From: Sporosarcina sp. ANT_H38
Lineage (GTDB): Bacteria; Bacillota; Bacilli; Bacillales_A; Planococcaceae
Assembly: GCF_008369195.1 (NCBI RefSeq)
Contig: NZ_VOBC01000001.1
Location: 1-64,000, forward strand
Direction: 5' to 3'
DNA length: 64,000 nucleotides
Part shown: piece after piece, positions 34,732 through 43,517 of the stretch
How the letters are laid out: the number at the start of each line of letters is the position of its first letter
Numbering within the stretch: the stretch's first letter is position 1
Position numbers and translations under genes: made by a program
The notes under the pieces: model-generated
What the model was told of the DNA's origin: nothing
Database searches by the model: none
The model's input: the letters and a program-made list of their open reading frames with translations, nothing else

Positions 34732-36888
34732 ATGAAAAATTTTTTTGAAAGAAAAAAGAAAGAATTGAATATAGATTTGAATGAAGTGCAAAAGAAAGCA
34801 GTCCTACAAACGGACGGACCACTTCTACTTTTAGCTTGCCCTGGATCAGGGAAAACGACGACGATGATTATGCGCATCGGTTATTTAATTGAAGAAAAGA
34901 ATGTAGACCCGAAACGGATTAAGGCGATTACCTTCAGTAAGGCATCTGCGCGTGATATGACAGAGCGGTTTACAAGGTTCTTCCCGCACAGTGCACGTGT
35001 CGACTTTTCCACAATCCATAGTTTGGCATTTATGATTGCACGTACTTATTTAGATAAGATAGGCACAACGTATGAGCTGATTGAAGGAAGTGGAACAGGT
35101 CGTCAGTCTATCAATAAGGCCTTTTTATTGAAAGGGATTTATAAAGACGTATTGAAAGAGGATTGCACCGATGACGAACTGTCGTCTCTGTCGACGTTCA
35201 TCAGTGGGATAAAAAACCGTTTAATTCCCATTGAGGAATGGGAGGAGCTGAAGGGGCCTGTCGACAAGGCAGGGCGCATCGCAAGGAAATATGAACAACA
35301 TAAGAGTCGGACAAATGGGCATCTGCTTCTCGATTTTGATGACATGTTGACAATTTCTGAACAGGCGCTTCGTGAAGACGAGCAACTTAGTGAGCGATTC
35401 CGTAACCTTTACGACTACCTTCTGACCGACGAAAGCCAAGACACCTCCCTTGTTCAACATAAAATTGTGGAGCATCTCGTTGCACATCATGGAAATCTCT
35501 GTGTTGTTGCAGATGATGATCAGTCAATTTATACGTGGCGGGGAGCAGAGCCGGATTATCTGTTAGATTTTAGGCGTGTCTATCCGGATGCTCAAGTACT
35601 GATGATGGAACGCAATTACCGCTCGTCAAAAGAAATCGTGGAGTTGGCTTCGACGTTCATCAAACGGAACAAAAAGCGCTATCCGAAAGACATGCATACA
35701 AAAAATGGCAAGGTAGAGCCGATCTATATTAAACAGCTGAATAGCCCGAAACAACAACTAGAATATGTAACGTACGAACTGCTTGGAGAGAAGAACTTGA
35801 ATGAGATTGCTATTTTGTTCAGGAATAATTCATCTTCAACGATGTTCGTGAGTGAACTGCACAGGCGCGGTATTCCATTTTATATGAAGGATGCTGACGA
35901 CAAGTTTTTCTCACATTGGATTGTCGAAGATATCTTGAACTTTATGCGTCTCAGTTTTAATACGGAACGGAAAGATATATTTGCTAAAATTATTATGAAA
36001 ATGAATATTTTCATCTCGCGAAATATGCTCACACAATTTGAAAATACGGCAACAACGGGGAATGTATTCGATGCATTTATTCAAACGGTTGAAATGAAGG
36101 ACAGTCAAGTTAAAAAGTTAGCTGACTATAAAAAGGGTTATGCTGTGATTCCTGACATGCGCCCGGAACGCGTAATTCAGCTAATTCGCAACGATCTAGG
36201 CTATGAGGCAGCACTTAAAAGTCGGGCTGAAAAATTCGGCTACAGAATCGATAGTCTCCTTAGCATTCTAGATACGCTGGAAGGAATTGCATCTCAACTA
36301 AAGACGATGGTCGAATTTGCGAGCCGCTTGAAAGAACTTGAAAAGGCGGTACAAAACGCAAAATCCAATACGTCTGAAAATGCGGTGACGTTATCGACGT
36401 TCCATAGTGCAAAAGGGCTTGAGTTTCGGCGTGTGTTCATGATTGACTTGCTAAAAGGGGTCATTCCATCTGAGGAAGATGAAGGGGACGCTGCAATGTT
36501 GGAAGAAGCGCGAAGGCTCTTCTACGTCGGTATGACACGTGCGAAAAGTCGACTTGAATTGCTATCATTCGGTCAGGACGAAGGGAAGCCGAAAGAAGAT
36601 TCTAGGTTTCTGAATGAAGTACGAGGACTCCTTTTGAAACCAGGAGAAGCGAAAAAAGAACAGAAACCAGTAAAGATTACCAAAGCCTCGATTGCACTTA
36701 ATCCTAATGGTATTAAAGACGGTGACGAGCTTGCAGTTGGAACAGCGGTTAAACACCGTGTATTCGGACAGGGTGAAATCATCCGGCGTGAGGGTGATGG
36801 AATTAATATCCAATTCGGTAAAGTGGAGAAGCGGCTGGATCTTGAAACGGTGCTTTCACTTAGGCTCCTCGAAAAAGTTAGCCAATGA
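34732..36888 (+). CDS. UvrD/PcrA-like superfamily 1 DNA helicase
   Basis: A 718-residue ATP-dependent 3'-5' helicase. It has Walker A ACPGSGKTTTM, motif Ia ITFSKASARDM, motif II LLTDESQD, motif III ADDDQSIYTWRGA, motif IV RNYRS, motif V STFHSAKGLEF and motif VI YVGMTRAK. A C-terminal segment (about 660-718) with HRVFGQGEIIRREGDG and INIQFGKVEKRLDL resembles the RNA-polymerase-binding Tudor-like tail of PcrA. It is shorter than PcrA and closer to the YjcD group. It overlaps crcB by an ATGA. Confidence 0.9.
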   Translation: MKNFFERKKKELNIDLNEVQKKAVLQTDGPLLLLACPGSGKTTTMIMRIGYLIEEKNVDPKRIKAITFSKASARDMTERFTRFFPHSARVDFSTIHSLAFMIARTYLDKIGTTYELIEGSGTGRQSINKAFLLKGIYKDVLKEDCTDDELSSLSTFISGIKNRLIPIEEWEELKGPVDKAGRIARKYEQHKSRTNGHLLLDFDDMLTISEQALREDEQLSERFRNLYDYLLTDESQDTSLVQHKIVEHLVAHHGNLCVVADDDQSIYTWRGAEPDYLLDFRRVYPDAQVLMMERNYRSSKEIVELASTFIKRNKKRYPKDMHTKNGKVEPIYIKQLNSPKQQLEYVTYELLGEKNLNEIAILFRNNSSSTMFVSELHRRGIPFYMKDADDKFFSHWIVEDILNFMRLSFNTERKDIFAKIIMKMNIFISRNMLTQFENTATTGNVFDAFIQTVEMKDSQVKKLADYKKGYAVIPDMRPERVIQLIRNDLGYEAALKSRAEKFGYRIDSLLSILDTLEGIASQLKTMVEFASRLKELEKAVQNAKSNTSENAVTLSTFHSAKGLEFRRVFMIDLLKGVIPSEEDEGDAAMLEEARRLFYVGMTRAKSRLELLSFGQDEGKPKEDSRFLNEVRGLLLKPGEAKKEQKPVKITKASIALNPNGIKDGDELAVGTAVKHRVFGQGEIIRREGDGINIQFGKVEKRLDLETVLSLRLLEKVSQ

Positions 36889-37262
36889 GGAAGCTTTTGT
36901 GGATTGGTTTGGCTGGAGCGGCTGGGGCAATTATACGAGTGGTAATAGGTCGGATTGTTTCCAATGACTCGGGATTTCCCTTTTCTACGTTAACTGTAAA
37001 TATAGTCGGGACGTTTTTGCTTTGTTTCATAGTGGCTGGGGCAGTTCAGAAATTAGTAGTGCATAAAGAATTACAAGATATCGTGACGTCGGGTTTTTTA
37101 GGTTCATTTACGACATTTTCGGCAGTTAGTATGGAGACTGTTTTACTGATACAAAAAGGTCAAATTATCGTGGCTGGATTGTATATCATTTTTAGTGTAA
37201 TCGGAGGAATTTCTGTCGGTATGCTCGGCTTTCGTCTAGGCAGGAAGAGAGTGCGTACATGA
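36885..37262 (+). CDS. crcB: Fluoride channel subunit CrcB (first copy)
   Basis: A 125-residue Fluc-family membrane protein with four helices. The family motifs GAIIRV (N-terminal Arg), VNIVGTFLLC and GFLGSFTTFSAVSMET (the polar track and Na site) are present. Fluc channels export fluoride as antiparallel dimers. The start overlaps the helicase stop, and the end overlaps the second crcB, so the pair probably forms a heterodimer. No fluoride riboswitch is seen before the operon. Confidence 0.95.
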   Translation: MRKLLWIGLAGAAGAIIRVVIGRIVSNDSGFPFSTLTVNIVGTFLLCFIVAGAVQKLVVHKELQDIVTSGFLGSFTTFSAVSMETVLLIQKGQIIVAGLYIIFSVIGGISVGMLGFRLGRKRVRT

Positions 37263-37621
37263 CGTTCATGGATATGGTGATGATAGGGATCGGAGGATTT
37301 TTCGGAGCTGTTATCCGGTATTTAATTTCGGAGAAATTGAATAATCAGGATGGGTTTCCGGCGGGGACATTACTTGTGAATTTGATAGGTGCCCTGCTGA
37401 TTGGAATTACTTTCGGTCTTGCATTGCCATTATGGGCGATATTACTGTTGGCCTCGGGATTTGCTGGAGCGTTGACGACATTTTCCACGATGAATAAAGA
37501 GCTACTCATCATGTGGAGAAACGGTAAGAAAGGGAATGCGATAATCTATCTGATGCTCTTATATGTTACTGGAATTATCCTTGCATTTATCGGCTATCTA
37601 GTAGGAAGCAGTGTATACTGA
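37259..37621 (+). CDS. crcB: Fluoride channel subunit CrcB (second copy)
   Basis: A 120-residue Fluc protein paralogous to the preceding one, with GAVIRYLI, VNLIGALLIGI and GFAGALTTFSTMNKEL. Paired genes of this kind encode the two halves of a heterodimeric fluoride channel in several Firmicutes. It overlaps the first copy by four bases (ATGA). Confidence 0.95.
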   Translation: MTFMDMVMIGIGGFFGAVIRYLISEKLNNQDGFPAGTLLVNLIGALLIGITFGLALPLWAILLLASGFAGALTTFSTMNKELLIMWRNGKKGNAIIYLMLLYVTGIILAFIGYLVGSSVY

Positions 37622-37695
37622 TTTTGTCAGTTTGAGTTGAGTCTATTGGGGAATAGAGTAGGAGACTACTAAAATTCCGAATGGAGGAAACGACA

Positions 37696-39744
37696 TTGGA
37701 CAGCAAACATAATGTTAATGAAAACAGTAAAGGTAAACAACTAGAGACATTCCGTTCACATGATGCAAGCAAAAAGATGACGACGAACCAAGGACTTAAA
37801 GTATCAGAAGATGAACATTCCCTAAAAGCGGGATTGCGTGGTCCGACATTGATGGAGGACTTCCACTTCCGCGAGAAGATGACCCATTTTGACCATGAAC
37901 GGATTCCTGAAAGAGTCGTGCACGCAAGAGGCTACGCGGCTCACGGTGAATTTGAATTATATGAATCGATGAAAGACTATACGAAAGCGGCTTTCCTGCA
38001 GGAGCCCGGTTCGAAAACACCGGTATTCACACGGATTTCCACCGTTGCGGGCAGCAAGGGATCGGCAGAAACAGTACGCGATGTACGCGGATTTTCGGTG
38101 AAATTCTATACCGAAGAAGGAAACTATGATTTAGTGGGTAATAATATGCCAGTTTTCTTCATCCAGGATGCCATCAAATTCCCTGATCTTATCCATGCCG
38201 TAAAACCTGAACCGCATAACGAAATGCCGCAGGCGGCTTCTGCACATGATACTTTTTGGGATTTCGTTGTAAGTAACCAGGAGTCTGCTCATATGATTAT
38301 GTGGCATATGTCCGATCGCGCGATTCCGCGGAGTTTCAGGATGATGGAAGGATTCGGGGTGCATACATACCGATTGGTGAGCGCCGAAGGAAAAGCGCAT
38401 TTTGTGAAATTCCACTGGAAACCGAAACTAGGTGTTCACTCCCTCGTTTGGGATGAAGCGCAGAAAATCGCCGGGAAAGATCCTGATTTCCACCGCCGTG
38501 ACCTTTGGGAATCCATTGAAAAAGGGGACTTCGTCGAATTTGAATTTGGAGTCCAATTGATTGAAGAAAAAGATGAGTTCATGTTTGATTTTGATATCCT
38601 GGACCCGACCAAGCTATGGCCGGAAGAGAAAGTGCCCGTCAAAATTATCGGGAAGATGACATTGAACCGTAATGTCGATAATGTATTTGCCGAAACGGAA
38701 CAAGTCGCATTCCATCCGGGAAGTGTGGTTCCTGGGATTGATTTCTCAAATGATCCATTGCTGCAAGGCCGCTTGTTTTCGTATACGGATACGCAGCTCA
38801 TACGCCTTGGCGGACCGAACTTCCATGAGTTGCCGATTAACCGCCCAGTGTGTCCAATCCATAACAATCAACGTGATGGCTATGGCAGACAGGCAATCAA
38901 TGTGGGGCAGGTCAGCTATCATAAAAACTCTTTGGCAAACAATACACCGACGACTTCTACCGAAGACGAAGGCGGTTTCGTCCATTATCAGGAGAAAGTA
39001 GAAGGTCGCAAAATTCAAGCGCGTAGTGAATCATTTAGTGATCACTTCTCGCAAGCACGTCTTTTCTGGAACAGTATGACACTGCAAGAAAAAAAACATA
39101 TCGTCGATGCATTCAGTTTTGAAGTCGGTAAGGTGAAAAATAAGAATGTCAAACAGCAAGTTGTGGATATGTTTGTCAATGTCGACAAAGGGTTGGCAAC
39201 TGCTATTGCTGAAGCGGTAGGCGTCAATCAACCGGAGGGCGTGGAATCGGATGTGACCGAGTTGTCCCCAGCCCTAAGCCAGGAATTAACGACGAAATTG
39301 CCGACTACACGTAAAATCGCCATTCTTATTGGTGAAAAATTCAATGGAAGCGAAGTGGAAACGGTTGTCAAAGCCTGTCTTGACGCAGGGATGACTGTGA
39401 ATATTGTCGGCGAGAAGTTAGGTTTGGTTCATGGTGAAGATAAACTGGCAGTCGAAGTGACGGAGACTTTCCTCACTGTCCATTCTGTTTTGTATGATGG
39501 ACTATACGTCGTCGGAGGCGAGGCGGATAATCCAAGAAAACTTAAGCAAGATATCGTCAATTTTATCAACGAAGCTTTTCAGCATTATAAACCGATCGGT
39601 ATCGCCACAACAGGTAAGCCTTTCTTCGAGGCGTCAGATGCGGAAGTTGGCCCGGGTATCGTACTAGCAGGTGCTGCAGATTTTAACAGCGAATTTATCG
39701 CTGCCGTCGCCGCACACCGGCATTGGGAACGTAAAATCTATTGA
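37696..39744 (+). CDS. katE: Large-subunit catalase KatE
   Basis: A 682-residue clade 2 (HPII-like) catalase that decomposes H2O2. The active-site His is in ERVVHARG, Asn in DLVGNNMPVFF, and the haem-ligand Tyr in RLFSYTDTQ. Beyond about 530 residues comes the extra flavodoxin/GATase-like domain (RKIAILIGEKFNGSEVE, EVGPGIVLAG) typical of large-subunit catalases. I chose TTG 37696: GGAGG lies eight bases upstream, and the start then aligns with B. subtilis KatE. The upstream ATG 37681 has no ribosome site. Confidence 0.95.
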   Translation: MDSKHNVNENSKGKQLETFRSHDASKKMTTNQGLKVSEDEHSLKAGLRGPTLMEDFHFREKMTHFDHERIPERVVHARGYAAHGEFELYESMKDYTKAAFLQEPGSKTPVFTRISTVAGSKGSAETVRDVRGFSVKFYTEEGNYDLVGNNMPVFFIQDAIKFPDLIHAVKPEPHNEMPQAASAHDTFWDFVVSNQESAHMIMWHMSDRAIPRSFRMMEGFGVHTYRLVSAEGKAHFVKFHWKPKLGVHSLVWDEAQKIAGKDPDFHRRDLWESIEKGDFVEFEFGVQLIEEKDEFMFDFDILDPTKLWPEEKVPVKIIGKMTLNRNVDNVFAETEQVAFHPGSVVPGIDFSNDPLLQGRLFSYTDTQLIRLGGPNFHELPINRPVCPIHNNQRDGYGRQAINVGQVSYHKNSLANNTPTTSTEDEGGFVHYQEKVEGRKIQARSESFSDHFSQARLFWNSMTLQEKKHIVDAFSFEVGKVKNKNVKQQVVDMFVNVDKGLATAIAEAVGVNQPEGVESDVTELSPALSQELTTKLPTTRKIAILIGEKFNGSEVETVVKACLDAGMTVNIVGEKLGLVHGEDKLAVEVTETFLTVHSVLYDGLYVVGGEADNPRKLKQDIVNFINEAFQHYKPIGIATTGKPFFEASDAEVGPGIVLAGAADFNSEFIAAVAAHRHWERKIY

Positions 39745-39759
39745 TGGAGTGAAAGTGAA

Positions 39760-39789
39760 GCGGTCGTCACCTAGGTGGCGGCTGTTTTC
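39760..39789 (+). terminator. Probable terminator of katE
   Basis: A 12-pair stem rich in G-U pairs (GCGGTCGTCACC/GGTGGCGGCTGT) followed by TTTT, 16 bases after the stop. Confidence 0.65.
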
Positions 39790-39855
39790 ATTTGGTTGCA
39801 TAAATGGTAACATTGAATGTTACAACTAATGAACTAGTAAAAGGATGACGAATAC

Positions 39856-40590
39856 ATGAAACAAAACAAAAAGAATGCTGGCACTTTACTGAGAAAACCG
39901 GCAGGTATAGTGAGTATCGGTATCGTTTTACTCGCGTTGATTGTGTACAATATTTTCTTTCCGGAACAAGAACCAGAATCAGATCCGAGTCGTTCGGGTT
40001 TAATCCCAGTGGAACTTGTGAAGACAATTGATGGGGATACGATTAAAATTATGTATGAAGGTGAAGAGCAGAATGTCCGGTATTTACTAATTGATACACC
40101 GGAAACGAATCATCCGCGTCTTGGAAAGCAACCATTCGGTGAGAAAGCAAAAGAGCGCAATCGTGAGTTGATGAGTAGTGGAAAACTCGAAATTGAATTT
40201 GATATCGGTGGGAAAACAGATAAATATGATAGATTGCTTGCTTATCTTTACATTGATGGTGTGAGCGTTCAGGAAACTCTGTTGGAAGAAGGACTCGCTC
40301 GTGTGGCTTATGTCTATCCACCAAATACACGACATCTCGACGCTTATAAGAAAGCAGAAGAGAAGGCCAAAAAAGCGGGAATCGGTATCTGGACGCTTGA
40401 AGATTATGCGACTGATCGCGGATTTGACAGTGGAACGTATACAGAAACCCAACCTGAATCCGGTACTAAAGAAATGTTTACTAATTGTACGGAACTGCGT
40501 CAGAAATATACAAATGGTGTGGGAAAAGGGCATCCTGCTTACGTTGAAAAAATGGATGGCAATAAAGACGGTAATGCATGTGAACGTTGA
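39856..40590 (+). CDS. Secreted or anchored thermonuclease with Excalibur domain
   Basis: A 244-residue protein. An N-terminal hydrophobic segment (about 15-34) anchors or exports it. The staphylococcal-nuclease domain (about 50-180) has the catalytic set in VRYLLIDTPE (Arg), FGEKAKERN (Glu) and KYDRLLAYLY (Arg). The C-terminus (about 207-244) is a calcium-binding Excalibur domain: CTELRQKYTNGV, GHPAYVEKMDGNKDGNACE. It resembles B. subtilis YncB with an added Excalibur domain. It should degrade extracellular DNA and RNA. Confidence 0.92.
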   Translation: MKQNKKNAGTLLRKPAGIVSIGIVLLALIVYNIFFPEQEPESDPSRSGLIPVELVKTIDGDTIKIMYEGEEQNVRYLLIDTPETNHPRLGKQPFGEKAKERNRELMSSGKLEIEFDIGGKTDKYDRLLAYLYIDGVSVQETLLEEGLARVAYVYPPNTRHLDAYKKAEEKAKKAGIGIWTLEDYATDRGFDSGTYTETQPESGTKEMFTNCTELRQKYTNGVGKGHPAYVEKMDGNKDGNACER

Positions 40591-40750
40591 TGTTCAAAAA
40601 AATAGAAGTGAACCCGCTCGTTGTTTTACATAAAGGTAATTCTCAATCAGCGAGGGTCTTATTGCTCGTTAAGGCGAGATAAATTTCAATTCATTTTGGT
40701 TACTAGTATTGTGGTTAGATATAATTAAAAGAGCAGAGGGGGAGATTGTA

Positions 40751-41329
40751 ATGAGTAATGAAATTCCGCTTATTAGATGTGGCTGGGCTGATGCGAATAC
40801 ATTTGAAAGAGATTATCACGATAATGAATGGGGAGTTCCAGTTCATGACGATAATAAATTGTTTGAACTACTTATTTTAGAAGGTAAACAAGCGGGTTTA
40901 AGTTGGTCAACAATTTTAAAAAAGAGGGATACAATTAGTGAGGCATTTGATTATTTTAATGCAGAGAAAATTGTCAAGTATGATCAAAATAAGATAAATG
41001 AACTTTTGAATAATGAAGGTATTATTAGAAACAAGTTAAAGGTTAATGCTGTTATTGCGAATGCTAAAGCGTATTTAGCATTAGTGGATGAATACGGGAC
41101 CTTTGATTCTTTTTTATGGAAGTATGTGAATTACGAGCCGATCCGAAATGTATGGACTGAAATTTCAGACGTCCCTGCGTCAACAGAACTATCAGCATTG
41201 ATTAGCAAAGATTTGAAGAAGCTAGGATTCAAATTTGTAGGTCCTACAACTATTTATGCTTACATGCAGGCAATAGGGATGGTGAATGATCATCTCGTAA
41301 AATGTTTCCGACACTCAATGTTAAATTGA
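40751..41329 (+). CDS. tag: DNA-3-methyladenine glycosylase I
   Basis: A 192-residue base-excision repair enzyme that removes 3-methyladenine from alkylated DNA. The N-terminal signature RCGWADANTFERDYHDNEWG (zinc-ligand Cys and His, and catalytic region) and KQAGLSWSTILKKR are typical; the C-terminal HLVKCFRH supplies the remaining zinc ligands. GAGGGGGAG precedes ATG 40751; the in-frame codon at 40709 lacks one. Monocistronic with its own terminator. Confidence 0.94.
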   Translation: MSNEIPLIRCGWADANTFERDYHDNEWGVPVHDDNKLFELLILEGKQAGLSWSTILKKRDTISEAFDYFNAEKIVKYDQNKINELLNNEGIIRNKLKVNAVIANAKAYLALVDEYGTFDSFLWKYVNYEPIRNVWTEISDVPASTELSALISKDLKKLGFKFVGPTTIYAYMQAIGMVNDHLVKCFRHSMLN

Positions 41330-41407
41330 TTTTATGTTTGATAAAAAACTGTAGTGAAATATAAAGGTGAAGTTTGATAGTTTCAACTACATAAAATCTA
41401 TACAGCA

Positions 41408-41446
41408 AACATGCTTAAATCGGTTATCGATTTAAGCATGTTTTAT
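41408..41446 (+). terminator. Terminator of tag
   Basis: A 15-base perfect stem, AACATGCTTAAATCG/CGATTTAAGCATGTT, with a five-base loop and TTATT. Confidence 0.92.
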
Positions 41447-41863
41447 TAATTGCTCAAATAAAAGTAGTCCTGTTTTTTTATACCACTCTAGTCTGGTGGA
41501 TAATTGTGTGGAAAAATACAAACATATGTATGCTTAACAGCAACACACAAAGTTACACGTAAAATATGAGTAATCCAAAAAACGATAGTCACAGACAATC
41601 TCCCACATCGAAAGCAAGCACTTGAACTCATTTTTTGTAATTAGTTTAGATTCCTCTCAAATGTAACATTGGCGTCACAATGAGACTGTATGGTACTAGT
41701 AAGGGGAAATCATTGCTATGAAATTCCATTAGATTTCGAGCTTGTTGTGAAATGAAGAACTATTAACTTTAAAAGTTGATGTTGGATCAGATTTTTCGTC
41801 TACTTGGAACCATTAGTCACATAAATGACTATGAATAAATTCACATGAAAGACCTTAGATAGG
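41447..41863 (+). other. Intergenic region at the left edge of the accessory island
   Basis: No gene is seen. From here to 51802 the sequence becomes more A+T-rich. The only regulatory signal I can support is the direct repeat at 41664-41695, described separately. Confidence 0.55.
41664..41695 (+). promoter_or_regulatory. Regulator site A, upstream of the metallophosphoesterase-regulator-kinase operon
   Basis: GTAAC (41664) and GTCAC (41675) are spaced 11 bases start to start, the helical period used by OmpR-type regulators. TATGGT (41690-41695) follows ten bases after the second half, where a -10 box is expected. The same geometry recurs at 44866, 46227 and 49445. Site A suggests autoregulation of the operon. 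Confidence 0.6.
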
Positions 41864-41898
41864 TGTTAGTAATAATAAGTAAAAAAGGTAGTGAAGAA

Positions 41899-42735
41899 TT
41901 GAAAAGGTTAGTTTTAGGAATAATAAAATGCTTGGTTATAGCTAGCATAGTAGTAGCTGGATTGGCTGTATATTCAATTAAAATAGAGCCAAAACGCCTT
42001 GTTACACAGGAGTATGAACTCGAGTTTTCGTCGGGAGGCGAGGATTCCATAAGGGTAGTACAGTTTTCAGATGTCCATTTAGGTCCGAATTATTCGTTAG
42101 AGCAGCTAGAGAGGCTTGTAGACAGAATCAATGATCTTGAACCTGACGTAATCGCTTTTACGGGAGATCTCATGGATGTCGCATTTGAGTTCGAAGGGAA
42201 GTCTGAAATAAGTGGAATATTGGGTAAGCTAAGCAGTAGATATGGCAATTACGCTGTTTGGGGAAACCATGACCACGGAGGTGGTGGAGTCAGGTTCTAC
42301 GAAGATATTATGATGAAATCAGGATTTACACTACTTAAAAATCAGAGTAGCACATTAGAACTTGAAAGTGGACAAGTACTAAATATTATAGGCCTAGATG
42401 ATGCCATGCTTGGAAAACCGGATATTCAAAAGGCATATTCAGATGTTGACAATCAGGGAGCTAAGCTGCTTCTGTTGCATCAGCCAGACCTTGTGGACGA
42501 TATAGGGTATGACAATTTTGATTTGGCACTGGCAGGACATAGTCACGGAGGGCAGGTTGATATTCCGACGCTTGGACCTGTAGTGACACCCCCACTTGCA
42601 AAGAAATATAGAAAAGGGATGTACCAGCTAGGAATTCATACGCATCTTTATGTGAATAGCGGAATCGGCACAACGAGGATACCTATTAGGCTTTGGAGCC
42701 CTCCTGAGATATCGGTGTTTGACATAACTATATGA
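41899..42735 (+). CDS. Membrane-anchored metallophosphoesterase
   Basis: A 278-residue calcineurin-like phosphoesterase with an N-terminal membrane segment (about 5-25) that should place the enzyme outside. Metal-binding motifs are complete: FSDVHLG, FTGDLMD, WGNHDHG, LLLHQPDL and LAGHSHGGQ. It resembles YkuE/YaeI-type enzymes; the substrate is unknown, with lipid or glycopolymer phosphates possible. I chose TTG 41899, which follows AAGGTAGTGA and places the membrane segment at the start; GTG 41863 is the alternative. It is the first gene of the island operon. Confidence 0.85.
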   Translation: MKRLVLGIIKCLVIASIVVAGLAVYSIKIEPKRLVTQEYELEFSSGGEDSIRVVQFSDVHLGPNYSLEQLERLVDRINDLEPDVIAFTGDLMDVAFEFEGKSEISGILGKLSSRYGNYAVWGNHDHGGGGVRFYEDIMMKSGFTLLKNQSSTLELESGQVLNIIGLDDAMLGKPDIQKAYSDVDNQGAKLLLLHQPDLVDDIGYDNFDLALAGHSHGGQVDIPTLGPVVTPPLAKKYRKGMYQLGIHTHLYVNSGIGTTRIPIRLWSPPEISVFDITI

Positions 42736-42869
42736 TCCTTCGTTTTGATTATTTTTGACCTTTTGAAGGCTTCTCCTGAGTTGACCATACTTTCATGATG
42801 CCTTTTTTGTTTTTCTTTTGTAATAATAAGGTTTCATTCAATGTTTTTAACTCAAAGGGGGAACGAGAA

Positions 42870-43517
42870 ATGAATATTCTGATAGCGGATGATGAACCGC
42901 AAATGGTAAAGATACTTTCAGCCTATTTCAGAGATGAAGGCTTCAATGTCCTGGAGGCTAGGGATGGACAGGAAGCATTGGATATATTTGAATCAACCAA
43001 GATTGAATTAGCCATTTTAGATTGGATGATGCCAATAATCGATGGAATAGAGGTATGTAAATATATTAAGGGAAATAGTCAGACTAAAGTTCTGATATTA
43101 ACAGCTAAAGGTCAAAATGAAGATGAAATAAAGGCCTTAAATGGTGGGGCTGATGACTATATCAAGAAGCCATTTGATCCAAGGATATTAATCTTAAGAG
43201 CTAAAAAGCTAATGAATAGTGGTGAAGAAATTAAGTTCAGAAATATTAGGATAAAGGAGAATGAAAAAAAAGCATATAAGGGAGAAGAACCATTGCAACT
43301 TACAAAGATAGAATATGATTTGTTACTGGTCTTCATTAAAAATAGAGGCGTTATTTTATCGAGAGATAGACTTATTGACATAGTTTGGGGCATGGATTAT
43401 GACGGAGATTATAGAACAGTAGATACCCACATCAGAAGATTAAGAACCAAAATTGGGGATGACATTATCAAAACTTATAGAGGCATTGGGTACTGTCTGG
43501 AGGTGAAGGAAGATTAA
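42870..43517 (+). CDS. OmpR-family response regulator of the island
   Basis: A 215-residue regulator. The receiver domain has LIADDEPQM, the phospho-acceptor in LAILDWMMP and DDYIKKPFDP; the winged-helix domain has LSRDRLIDIVWG and RTVDTHIRRLRTKIG. AAAGGGGGAACG precedes ATG 42870; the in-frame ATG at 42795 has no such site. The kinase gene overlaps its end. I infer that it binds the GTAAC-N6-GTAAC repeats found before the operons of this island. Confidence 0.92.
   Translation: MNILIADDEPQMVKILSAYFRDEGFNVLEARDGQEALDIFESTKIELAILDWMMPIIDGIEVCKYIKGNSQTKVLILTAKGQNEDEIKALNGGADDYIKKPFDPRILILRAKKLMNSGEEIKFRNIRIKENEKKAYKGEEPLQLTKIEYDLLLVFIKNRGVILSRDRLIDIVWGMDYDGDYRTVDTHIRRLRTKIGDDIIKTYRGIGYCLEVKED

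Noticed and set aside
36885..37621. Search for a fluoride riboswitch controlling crcB
   Set aside because: The crcB genes overlap the helicase gene, and nothing like the crcB RNA motif is seen before 34732.
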